Source of the DNA: Aquimarina aquimarini
GTDB taxonomy: Bacteria; Bacteroidota; Bacteroidia; Flavobacteriales; Flavobacteriaceae
Assembly (NCBI RefSeq): GCF_900299535.1
Contig: NZ_OMKE01000008.1
Coordinates: 62,001 to 126,000 of the forward strand
Direction of reading: 5' to 3'
Length of the DNA: 64,000 bases
This document shows, one piece after another, positions 9,501 to 16,881 of the stretch. The notes under the pieces are model-generated. The model saw nothing but the letters and a program-made list of their open reading frames with translations, was not told where the DNA came from and did no database searches. The translations under genes and the position numbers were made by a program. Position 1 is the first letter of the stretch. Each line of letters begins with the position of its first letter.

Positions 9501-11062
9501 TATCAGGCAGCTACAAAAACCCAGAGATTAATGGAGTACTCAATTTGAATGGAGCAGGACTTACAATCCCATACCTTAATGTAGATTTGGATTTTGAAGA
9601 AAACGCTAGAGTGCTATTAGAAAAACGAAAGTTTAATTTTGATAATATCAATATTACCGATACAAAATATAAAACAGAAGGAGTCTTAGGAGGGTATATA
9701 GCACATAGGAATTTTTCAAGATGGATGATGGGATTAGAGTTGTCTGTTGATGAGAGATTACTAGTATTAGACACAAAAGAAGACGAAGAATCATTGTATT
9801 ATGGTACAGGTTTCATTAGCGGAGAAGCAACCATAAAGGGACCTACAGATGAATTGGTTATAGATGTTAATGCTACTACAGAAAAGGGAACTATTTTTAA
9901 AATCCCATTAAATGAATCAGAATCGATAGGAGATAACTCTTATATTCACTTTTTGAGTCCCGAGGAAAAAAGAGCAAGACTAGCAGGAAAAGAAATAATC
10001 CTTGATGATATAAAAGGATTAGAACTTAATTTTGAATTAGACGTAAATGATAATGCAGAAGTAGAGGTCGTAGTAGATAAGAATACAGGTAGCTCATTAA
10101 AAGGACGTGGTGCAGGAACATTACTTATTGAGATCAATACCAACGGAAAATTTAAAATGTGGGGGGATTTTGTGGCGTATGAAGGAACTTATAATTTTAG
10201 ATATGGAGCCTTTGTAGAAAAACTATTTACCGTTAGAGAAGGAGGAACTATTAATTGGGATGGGAGTCCTTCTCGTGCAGTTCTGGATCTAAGTGCAGTG
10301 TATAAAACAGAAGCAAACCCAGCAATATTGCTAGAAAACTCATCTGTAAATCGTAAAATACCAGTAGAAGTAGTAGTAGACCTTCAAGGACAGTTAATAC
10401 AACCCAATGTTAACTTCAATATAGAATTTCCTAATTTGAGTTCTATTGTAAAAAGCGAATTAGATTATAAACTTAGTGATCAGTCTAACAAAGAATTACA
10501 AGCACTCTCTTTGGTGTCATCGGGGCAGTTTTATAACGGAACATTTGATGCCAATGCCTTAACTGGTGGTTTGGTGGCAGAACGTGCATCAAGCTTGTTT
10601 AACGGGATATTCTCTGATGAAGATGATAAGTTTCAGGTAGGGTTAAACTATGTACAAGGAGTACGTAATCTGGATCAAGAAGATGCAGATCAATTTGGAT
10701 TAACGCTCTCTACCCAGATTAGTAATCGTATTCTAATTAATGGTAGAGTTGGGGTTCCTATTGGAGGGGTCAATGAATCCAATGTTGTTGGAGATGTTGA
10801 AGTAGAATATTTGTTTAATGAGGATGGAACACTACGAGGGAAAATTTTTAATAGAGAAAATACAATTCAATATATAGGTTCAGGAAACCAAGGGTACGAG
10901 CAAGGTGTAGGTTTGTCTTATTCTGTAGATTTTGATAATTTTAATGAATTATGGACTAAAATATTCAAAAACAAAAAAGTGAAAGACTCTATCCCAAAAC
11001 CAAAAGATACAGTCAAAATAAAGACTCCTGAATTTATTAACTTTACAGAAAAGAAGAACTAA
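6539..11062 (+). CDS. TamB-like translocation/assembly module protein (DUF490)
   Basis: A protein of about 1500 aa with one N-terminal membrane helix (about residues 33-53, FLVLLSLFVLLVVLFSIPAV) followed by a very long beta-rich, repetitive periplasmic body. The C-terminal DUF490/TamB domain includes GDFVAYEGTYNFRYGAFVEK (around residue 1210) and ends in a beta-barrel-partner-like segment. TamB-family proteins bridge inner and outer membranes and are tied to outer-membrane assembly or phospholipid transport. The start is uncertain. The longest frame uses TTG at 6539, overlapping the start of divergent tsaD. No in-frame ATG precedes the helix, so another TTG or ATT start is possible. It is followed 45 bp later by pfkA on the same strand. 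Confidence 0.9.
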   Translation: MWNHYEEKGIEIVNIVNKVKTIKRIRKFKKILLRTFLVLLSLFVLLVVLFSIPAVQTHFGKKLTNYLNTTYDVDINIERIGLTYAGNVSLKEIFIKDHHQDTLLYAGSIETSILSLKEISKGQPKLGKVAIEDLIFTMKIYKDENSDNLMTFVRKFNTGKKTPSKNKFVLSTKEISLQQGSYSFTNENLGTHKIVDYSNIILDAESLLVEGEDVYINIDGLSFYDARGLQISKLQACFSITPENMDFQELVIETEGSRVEGEILFSYERDGLSDFVNKVDIQANFERALVSTNDLIPFYKEFGKDQTIKLQNTLVKGKLNDFKIINADIYGLDRSVIRGDIRIKNAVSNRSKFKLEGDFTNLTSNYYDLVNLLPRVLGKSLPRQLYQFGSVKAVGNTIVTIKDVDVDMDLFSRLGKMNAFVLLENLDNMKKVAYNGNITSNNLNIGQLLGKKSIGNAAFDIHVDGNGFTLESLDTKIEGDISKLVFNEYTYTNIKARGNLKDRVFDGVLDSKDPNVRFNFSGVADLSEEIHNYNFRAYVDHIDLKKVNLFTRDSVSVFNGDVYMNIKGAGINDAFGTISFEKTLYTNQDAGYYFEDFDITSRFDDDDVRTITINSPDIVEGNVKGVFRFENVYDLFRNSIGSLYTNFEATEITDDEFMEFNFTIYNKIVDVFFPEVQFAPNTIIKGKVESNESEFKLTFKSPSIQVFDNFMNKVDVQIDNKNPLFNTYVAIDSINSKYYDVSEFSLINVTLQDTLFMHSEFKGGKGNKDNYNLEFYHTINEDNNSVVGLRKSDFTYKGYTWFANKDKNKENNKIIFDNDFKNIDIQPIILNYLNEKIKISGTARGKDYKDIKAVFKNVDLDKITPRIDSLNFSGRVDGDLSILQEEGVYFPSSTITIHDLGINKTLLGELRLNFSGNEDLTEYTVNTRLVNPEKQKTLSAIGAINVSKNNPSIDVDVALDQFNISEFSPLGGIVLKKLRGFVSGNAKISGSYKNPEINGVLNLNGAGLTIPYLNVDLDFEENARVLLEKRKFNFDNINITDTKYKTEGVLGGYIAHRNFSRWMMGLELSVDERLLVLDTKEDEESLYYGTGFISGEATIKGPTDELVIDVNATTEKGTIFKIPLNESESIGDNSYIHFLSPEEKRARLAGKEIILDDIKGLELNFELDVNDNAEVEVVVDKNTGSSLKGRGAGTLLIEINTNGKFKMWGDFVAYEGTYNFRYGAFVEKLFTVREGGTINWDGSPSRAVLDLSAVYKTEANPAILLENSSVNRKIPVEVVVDLQGQLIQPNVNFNIEFPNLSSIVKSELDYKLSDQSNKELQALSLVSSGQFYNGTFDANALTGGLVAERASSLFNGIFSDEDDKFQVGLNYVQGVRNLDQEDADQFGLTLSTQISNRILINGRVGVPIGGVNESNVVGDVEVEYLFNEDGTLRGKIFNRENTIQYIGSGNQGYEQGVGLSYSVDFDNFNELWTKIFKNKKVKDSIPKPKDTVKIKTPEFINFTEKKN

Positions 11063-11107
11063 TCAACGTATTAGTATAATCTAAAATTATTGAACAAATA
11101 GCTAAGT

Positions 11108-12094
11108 ATGGCCAAAGAGATAAGAACTATTGGTGTTATGACATCAGGAGGTGATGCCCCAGGAATGAATGCTGCAATACGTGCAGTAGCTAGAGCATGT
11201 GCATATTATAATGTAAAATGTATAGGGTTTTATCGAGGATATCAAGGTATGATAGAAGGAGATTATAGTGTTATGAATGCTAGAAGTGTACGTAATATTA
11301 TAAGCATGGGAGGAACCATACTAAAATCTGCACGATCTAAAGACTTTATGACCCCAGAGGGTAGAAAAAAAGCAGCAGATCATCTTAAAGAAATTGGAGT
11401 AGATGCTATGGTGTTGATAGGGGGAGACGGAACCTTTAGAGGAGGACAGATATTTAGTGAAGAATATAATATTCCTGTAATTGGTGTTCCTGGTACAATT
11501 GATAATGACATTGCTGGAACTAATTATACAATAGGATACGATACAGCATTAAACACAGTGATCGATGCCATAGATAAGATAAGAGATACCGCTAGTTCTC
11601 ATGACAGGTTGTTTTTTATAGAAGTAATGGGAAGAGATGCAGGTTTTATAGCACTAAATAGCGGAGTGGGTGCAGGTGCAGAAGAAATTTTAATTCCCGA
11701 AGAAGATTTAGGACTTGATCGATTATTAGAATCATTAAAGAGAAGTAAGCGCTCAGGAAAAGCATCTAGTATCGTTGTGGTAAGCGAAGGAGATAAAACA
11801 GGAAAGAACGTGTTTGAGTTGGCAGATTATGTGACAGAGAATTTACCAGATTATGATGTAAGAGTTACTGTATTAGGACATATGCAACGAGGAGGATCAC
11901 CTTCTTGTTTTGATAGAACCTTGGCTAGTAGATTATGTGTAAAAGCAGTAGAATTACTTTTAGATGGTAAAAAAAATGTAATGGTAGGGATTATAGATAA
12001 TAAAATTTCAGCCACAAGTTTTGATGTTGGACTACAAGAAGATCACGGAATTAATAAAGAATTACTTCGTATATCAGATATACTCTCTACATAA
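11108..12094 (+). CDS. pfkA: ATP-dependent 6-phosphofructokinase PfkA
   Basis: A 328-aa glycolytic kinase converting fructose 6-phosphate to fructose 1,6-bisphosphate. The N-terminal GVMTSGGDAPGMNAAIRA holds the ATP-binding GGD. IGGDGTFRG continues the nucleotide site, and GVPGTIDNDIAGTN carries the catalytic PGTIDND. EVMGRDAGFIAL and LGHMQRGGSPSCFDR complete the substrate and effector sites. Gly after the GGDG motif fits the ATP-dependent type. Length is standard. It lies 45 bp after the tamB-like gene. The next gene downstream is unrelated. Confidence 0.97.
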   Translation: MAKEIRTIGVMTSGGDAPGMNAAIRAVARACAYYNVKCIGFYRGYQGMIEGDYSVMNARSVRNIISMGGTILKSARSKDFMTPEGRKKAADHLKEIGVDAMVLIGGDGTFRGGQIFSEEYNIPVIGVPGTIDNDIAGTNYTIGYDTALNTVIDAIDKIRDTASSHDRLFFIEVMGRDAGFIALNSGVGAGAEEILIPEEDLGLDRLLESLKRSKRSGKASSIVVVSEGDKTGKNVFELADYVTENLPDYDVRVTVLGHMQRGGSPSCFDRTLASRLCVKAVELLLDGKKNVMVGIIDNKISATSFDVGLQEDHGINKELLRISDILST

Positions 12095-12218
12095 ATTGTT
12101 TTCTAAATACGCATTCTTAGTATAGCTTTAAAGTCTATATCAAGAGCACCACCTTGTATTTTATCTAAAATTTAACCTAAACAATAGTTTTTATTACATT
12201 CAGTAAAACAAAATAATA

Positions 12219-13058
12219 ATGAATGAAAAAAAAATAACAATTAGAGCAAAAGATGGATTTGAGCTTGGTGCATATGTAAGAGAACCAAAAATAGAGATTA
12301 AAGGTGTTGTACAAATTAACTCTGGAACTGGAATACCAAAGCGTTTTTATAAGCATTTTGCTAATTACTTAACCAAACAAGGATACGTAACTATTGTTTA
12401 TGACTATAGAGGAATCGGAGACTCTAAACCAAAAATGCTTAGAGGTTTTAAAGCTACAAATTTGGAGTGGGCAACTTTGGATATGACTTCGATTTTAGAT
12501 TGGTCAATTTGCAAGTATCCAGCGTTACAAAAAATAATGATAGGGCATAGTATGGGAGGTCAATTGGTTGGTTTTATGCAAAATAATCAAAAAATAGATA
12601 AGCTAATTATTATTGCTTCTGGTACTGGGTATTGGAAAGATATGCCAAAAGGGAAATTGAAACTTTTAATGCCATTTCTTTGGTATATTTATATGCCATT
12701 ATCTACATTCATTTATGGATTTGCGAATGCAAAGAAAATCAAACAGGGTGAGAATTTGCCTAAAGGAGTTGCTTTGCAATGGCGGAAATGGTGTTTAAAT
12801 AAAAATTATTGGGAAACCGAACTTGAAAATAGCTTGAATAAAAAATCTTTTGCAAAACTTTCAGGGCCTATAAAATCAATGATTTTTACAGATGATACAA
12901 TTGTTAGTAAAAAAGCAAATAAACAACTTTTAAGCTATTATGATCAAACTGTTATTGAAGAAATTGAAATAACACCAAGCTCCTTTGGCTTTAAAAAAAT
13001 TGGCCACTTTGGTTTTTTTTCAAAAAAATCTGAAAAACTATGGGAAAACTTAATCTGA
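12219..13058 (+). CDS. Alpha/beta hydrolase
   Basis: A 279-aa cytoplasmic protein with the alpha/beta-hydrolase layout. The oxyanion strand reads VQINSGTGIPKRFYKHFA, and a DYRGIGDSKP segment is typical of serine-aminopeptidase S33-like hydrolases. The nucleophile elbow GHSMGG (about residues 107-112) places Ser at about 109. A late Asp (FTDDT, about 227) and a His in KIGHFGFF (about 266) complete a plausible triad. The substrate is unknown. No signal peptide is present. The gene stands alone between pfkA and the metallopeptidase gene, with 124 and 371 bp gaps. Confidence 0.8.
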   Translation: MNEKKITIRAKDGFELGAYVREPKIEIKGVVQINSGTGIPKRFYKHFANYLTKQGYVTIVYDYRGIGDSKPKMLRGFKATNLEWATLDMTSILDWSICKYPALQKIMIGHSMGGQLVGFMQNNQKIDKLIIIASGTGYWKDMPKGKLKLLMPFLWYIYMPLSTFIYGFANAKKIKQGENLPKGVALQWRKWCLNKNYWETELENSLNKKSFAKLSGPIKSMIFTDDTIVSKKANKQLLSYYDQTVIEEIEITPSSFGFKKIGHFGFFSKKSEKLWENLI

Positions 13059-13429
13059 AAAATAGATATTCACTCAAATTACACCCTTAAATATGTATAT
13101 AATAGTTTGTACATAATTTTATAAGATGCACTCTTGCAATATATTGTTGTTTAATTATTTATAATAAAAATAGGTTTTTGATTGAATTAAAAGGTTTTTC
13201 TATTTTTTCAAGATAAAAGGATGAAGAGATAAGACGAATAACTCTCTGAAAAAAAACGGGTAAGGACGTTTTTTTTAGTTTTTAAAAGTAAAAAAAACTT
13301 TTTATCGAAATATTTACAAAAATATTCACTGAATTTATACGTAAAATGAGTTTTTAGCTTTGCAATAAGTAATTTTAATCCTTCATACAAATAGTTTCTT
13401 ACCCATAAGAAACGAAACATAAACTCAAC
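13059..13429. other. Leader region of the secreted metallopeptidase gene
   Basis: About 370 bp of A/T-rich DNA without a convincing gene. A 70-codon minus-strand frame at 13208-13420 has a Phe/Leu/Lys-rich composition expected of random A/T sequence. The only signal I trust is the TAGCTTTG promoter element at 13355. Confidence 0.5.
13355..13362 (+). promoter_or_regulatory. -7/-10 promoter element TAGCTTTG
   Basis: Exact match to the Bacteroidota TAnnTTTG element, 67 bp upstream of the ATG at 13430, giving a leader of about 60 nt. I see no clear TTG at the -33 position. Confidence 0.5.
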
Positions 13430-16400
13430 ATGAAAACTAAAACAAAAGTCATACTTGGACTAAGTATGATGGCAGCAGTTATGGTTTCGGGAAAAGAACC
13501 CAACCCCGAAAAACACTTCAAAAAGACAGAATCAATTAATGTACAACCTTGTGAATGGGGAAATAATTTTTTGACCCCAACAATAATCTTCAAGGATTTA
13601 GATGGCACAACAATAGGTTCACAAATATTTCATCAAGTTATTCCTGATGCCAAAAGCCATATGCAACAACGTTGTTTGGACGTGGCAAAAATTTTATATA
13701 GAAAATCATCAAATGCTCCAAGATTCAGACAGTTGACATTTGAGCTTAAAAATGAAGATTTTGTAGCGTATAAATATGGAGATGGAGATGCTATTGGTAT
13801 TGCAGTAAGCACACAGCATTTGGCAAAAATCTATAGGGAATCAGGAAATGATCCTCAGGTCATAAAAGATGAGATAGATGGTATTCTATATCATGAGGTC
13901 ACTCATGGATATCAAAATACTCCAGTAACAGGAGGAACCTATGATGGTTCATCACCTTTTTGGGCATGTCTTGAAGGTGTTGCAGATGCAGTGAGAATTC
14001 ATGCAGGATTTCACCAAACTAGAACACCAGATCCAAATAATAGCAGAAAATGGTTAGGAGGCTATACAACTACAGGATTCTTCCTACACTATGTATCGCA
14101 AAAATATGATAAAAACTTTGTGTATAAATTTAACAAAGAAGCAAAAGATTTAGGACAATCATGGTCTTTTGATGCATCATTTCAAAGTATCTTAGGAAAA
14201 GGAGTAGAACAAGTATGGAATGAATACAAAAACTTTATTTCTGGTAATGGAAACCTAGATTATGACGGTGTATACCCTTGGGTGTTAGACTGCGCAGGCG
14301 GGGGTGGTAACCCAGTTACAGATGAAGATATTACCAATGATGGTGGTATTGTTTCTGATCAGCATCAGGATTCTCCAAATGGAGAAGGAATTAATCAATT
14401 AATAGACAATAATAGCAATACCAAATACCTTACTTTTAATAAAAGTGGATGGGTACAGTATCAAGCAACAAAAACATATAAGTTATCATCATATACAATT
14501 ACTTCTGGTAATGATACTCCTGAGAGAGACCCAAAAAACTGGACATTAGAAGGTTCTATAAATGGAACTAATTGGACAGTGATTGATCAAAAAAACAACC
14601 AAGATTTTATAAATAGAAGACAAAAAAGAACTTTTACTGTACAGAATGCTGGGGTTTTTAAAAGCTACCGATTAACACTTACCAATAATAGTGGATCAAT
14701 TTTACAACTATCAGAAGTAGAATTGATAGGAAAAGCTACAGATATTGTTGTCGATGCTCCAGTAGCTTCGTTTTCTACCAGTCAAACTACTATTACAGAA
14801 GGAAATCAGGTAACTTTCTCTAATTCATCTACAGCAGGAGAACGATATGAGTGGACATTTGCAGGAGGAAACCCAGCTTCTAGCACAGAGAGAAATCCAG
14901 TAATACGGTATGCTAGTGCGGGAAAATATGATGTAACATTAAAAGTTATAAATAGTGTTGGTTCTGATGTAGTTACTAGAAGAGGATATATAACGGTAAC
15001 CCCAAGAGGAACAGGTACCTGTGGATGGGGTAATGATTTTTTGACTCCTACAATAATTTTCAAGGATTTAGATGGTACAACAATAGGTTCACAAATATTT
15101 CATCAAGTTATCCCTGATGCCAAAAGTCATATGCAACAACGTTGTTTGGATGTAGCAAAAATTTTATATAGAAAATCATCAGATGCTCCAAGGTTCAGAC
15201 AATTGACATTTGAGCTTAAAAATGAAGATTTTGTAGCGTATAAGTATGGAGATGGAGATGCAATTGGCATTGCAGTAAGCACACAGCATTTGGCAAAAAT
15301 TTATAGAGAATCAGGAAATGATCCTCAGGTCATAAAAGATGAGATAGATGGTATTCTATATCATGAGGTTACTCATGGATATCAAAATACTCCAGTAACA
15401 GGAGGGACCTATGATGGTTCATCACCTTTTTGGGCATGTCTTGAGGGTGTTGCAGACGCGGTGAGAATTCATGCAGGATTTCACCAAACTAGAACACCAG
15501 ATCCAAATAATAGTAGAAGATGGCTAGGAGGATATACAACTACAGGTTTCTTCTTACACTATGTATCACAAAAATATGATAAGAATTTTGTATACAAGTT
15601 TAATAAAGCCGCAAAAGACTTAGGGCAATCATGGTCTTTTGATGCATCATTTCAAAGTATTTTAGGAAAAGGAGTGGAGCAGGTATGGAACGAATACAAA
15701 AACTATATAAATAGTAATGGTAATTTGGATTATGATGGTGATTACCCTTGGGTATTAGACTGCTCAGGTGATGGAGGTATTCCTGTTGGAGAAGTTGATA
15801 TTACAAACGATGGTGGTATAATATCTGATGAGCATGCAGATTCACCAGCTCGTGAAGGAATTAACAACCTAATAGATAATAAAGCGAGTACCAAATACCT
15901 TACTTTTCATAATAGTGGATGGGTACAGTATCAGGCAACAAAAACATATAAAGTTGCTTCCTATACCATTACGTCAGGAAATGATGCGCCAGAGAGAGAC
16001 CCAAAAAATTGGAGTTTACAAGGATCTGTAAATGGTAACTCATGGGTTACACTAGATCAGCGAAGTAATGAAGATTTTACAAGCAGAAGACAAAAAAGAA
16101 CTTTTAGTGTACAAGGAGCAGCAGCATACTCATATTATAGATTATCATTAACAAATAATAGTGGATCAATTCTTCAAGTAGCAGAAATAGAGTTTTTTGG
16201 TACAGAATCAACTCCACAACAAGTTACACAAGGAGATACGGGAAAAAGTATTCAAGTTTCTACATATCCTAATCCTGTAAGTGAGACATTATACTTGAAA
16301 AGATCTACAGAACTAGAAAATAAATCAGTTCAGTTAGAAGTATATGACATCCAAGGACGAAAAGTACTAAGTACTGTTACCAAAGGAAATGAGCTGGGAG

Positions 16401-16486
16401 TACAAGGAATAGAAAGTAAAATGTATTTTATCGTAGTACGCTATCAAGGAAGCGTAGTATATAAAACACGTTTTATTAAACAATAA
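13430..16486 (+). CDS. Secreted tandem basic-secretory-protein metallopeptidase with discoidin, PKD and T9SS domains
   Basis: A 1018-aa exported protein with two copies of a peptidase module. Order: signal peptide (1-21); basic secretory protein domain 1 (41-290) with zinc motif HEVTH at 155-159; F5/8-type-C/discoidin-like domain (298-436); PKD domain (443-525, ending GKYDVTLKVINSVG); peptidase domain 2 (531-780) with HEVTH at 645-649; second discoidin-like domain (about 790-925); T9SS type A sorting domain (about 945-1018, with TYPNPVSETLYL). The two peptidase modules are nearly identical in DNA, while the discoidin copies have diverged much more. Likely a surface or extracellular gluzincin-type protease with carbohydrate-binding modules. 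BSP-family activity on peptides is inferred, not shown. Confidence 0.92.
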   Translation: MKTKTKVILGLSMMAAVMVSGKEPNPEKHFKKTESINVQPCEWGNNFLTPTIIFKDLDGTTIGSQIFHQVIPDAKSHMQQRCLDVAKILYRKSSNAPRFRQLTFELKNEDFVAYKYGDGDAIGIAVSTQHLAKIYRESGNDPQVIKDEIDGILYHEVTHGYQNTPVTGGTYDGSSPFWACLEGVADAVRIHAGFHQTRTPDPNNSRKWLGGYTTTGFFLHYVSQKYDKNFVYKFNKEAKDLGQSWSFDASFQSILGKGVEQVWNEYKNFISGNGNLDYDGVYPWVLDCAGGGGNPVTDEDITNDGGIVSDQHQDSPNGEGINQLIDNNSNTKYLTFNKSGWVQYQATKTYKLSSYTITSGNDTPERDPKNWTLEGSINGTNWTVIDQKNNQDFINRRQKRTFTVQNAGVFKSYRLTLTNNSGSILQLSEVELIGKATDIVVDAPVASFSTSQTTITEGNQVTFSNSSTAGERYEWTFAGGNPASSTERNPVIRYASAGKYDVTLKVINSVGSDVVTRRGYITVTPRGTGTCGWGNDFLTPTIIFKDLDGTTIGSQIFHQVIPDAKSHMQQRCLDVAKILYRKSSDAPRFRQLTFELKNEDFVAYKYGDGDAIGIAVSTQHLAKIYRESGNDPQVIKDEIDGILYHEVTHGYQNTPVTGGTYDGSSPFWACLEGVADAVRIHAGFHQTRTPDPNNSRRWLGGYTTTGFFLHYVSQKYDKNFVYKFNKAAKDLGQSWSFDASFQSILGKGVEQVWNEYKNYINSNGNLDYDGDYPWVLDCSGDGGIPVGEVDITNDGGIISDEHADSPAREGINNLIDNKASTKYLTFHNSGWVQYQATKTYKVASYTITSGNDAPERDPKNWSLQGSVNGNSWVTLDQRSNEDFTSRRQKRTFSVQGAAAYSYYRLSLTNNSGSILQVAEIEFFGTESTPQQVTQGDTGKSIQVSTYPNPVSETLYLKRSTELENKSVQLEVYDIQGRKVLSTVTKGNELGVQGIESKMYFIVVRYQGSVVYKTRFIKQ
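13550..14300 (+). repeat. Intragenic direct repeat, copy 1 (peptidase module)
   Basis: About 750 bp encoding the first peptidase module. It recurs at 15020-15770, exactly 1470 bp (490 codons) away. By eye about 95% of bases match and most differences are synonymous third positions, which indicates a recent duplication or ongoing gene conversion. Confidence 0.9.
15020..15770 (+). repeat. Intragenic direct repeat, copy 2 (peptidase module)
   Basis: Second copy of 13550-14300 within the same gene. Recombination between the copies would delete 1470 bp in frame and leave a single-module peptidase. Confidence 0.9.
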
Positions 16487-16516
16487 ATTGATAGATAGTT
16501 AATTGTTTGTAATAAT

Positions 16517-16585
16517 ATGCCATTCCTATGAAGGTAATAGTTCTTTTAATTAATATTTAAATGCTTGTTTTTGTGGGAATGGCAT
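16517..16585 (+). other. 10-bp inverted repeat downstream of the metallopeptidase gene
   Basis: ATGCCATTCC (16517-16526) and GGAATGGCAT (16576-16585) are perfect inverted arms separated by 49 bp. Without a T-tract this is not a standard terminator. It may be an mRNA-stabilising 3' structure or a remnant of a small element. Confidence 0.4.
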
Positions 16586-16652
16586 TGATGATCAATCATC
16601 AATACAAAGTAGTGTTTACTTAGGTTTCTAAGTGAACAATAAGATAGAGAAG

Positions 16653-16685
16653 CCGATAACATCAATGTTGTCGGTTTTTCTTTTT
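16653..16685 (+). terminator. Rho-independent terminator
   Basis: CCGATAACAT (16653-16662) pairs with ATGTTGTCGG (16665-16674) with one G-T wobble, followed by a T-rich tail. It would end the metallopeptidase transcript. Confidence 0.75.
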
Positions 16686-16802
16686 GTATTACTACTATTA
16701 TCTATTAAAATGACCGTGATCTGAATTGAATTATAGTCTGAATAGACAATAGGTATAATTATTAAAATAAGAATCAGTATTATTCAGATTCATTCTAGGT
16801 AA

Positions 16803-16818
16803 TATGATCCGGATCATA
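16803..16818 (+). promoter_or_regulatory. FNR/NnrR-like palindrome upstream of nitric oxide reductase
   Basis: TATGATCCGGATCATA is a perfect 16-bp palindrome of the form ATGAT-N4-ATCAT, close to the FNR/DNR box TTGAT-N4-ATCAA. Its centre (16810.5) lies about 41-43 bp upstream of the transcription start expected from the TAGTTTTG element at 16840. This is the classical class II activator position. It suggests induction by a Crp/Fnr-family regulator under low oxygen or nitric oxide. Confidence 0.7.
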
Positions 16819-16839
16819 AAAACGGGAAGATGTAGGTCA

Positions 16840-16847
16840 TAGTTTTG
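16840..16847 (+). promoter_or_regulatory. -7/-10 promoter element TAGTTTTG
   Basis: TAnnTTTG match 34 bp upstream of the nitric oxide reductase ATG. No good -33 TTG is seen; the FNR-like palindrome occupies that region, as expected for an activator-dependent promoter. Confidence 0.6.
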
Positions 16848-16881
16848 TTTCTAACAAATTATAGAAACCAAAACAAATATT

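Noticed and set aside
13208..13420. 70-codon minus-strand frame before the metallopeptidase gene
   Set aside because: Phe/Leu/Lys/Tyr-rich composition typical of random A/T DNA, and it overlaps the promoter and leader of the real gene.
16517..16585. Second terminator after the metallopeptidase gene
   Set aside because: The arms are perfect, but the loop is 49 bp and no T-tract follows; kept only as an inverted repeat.
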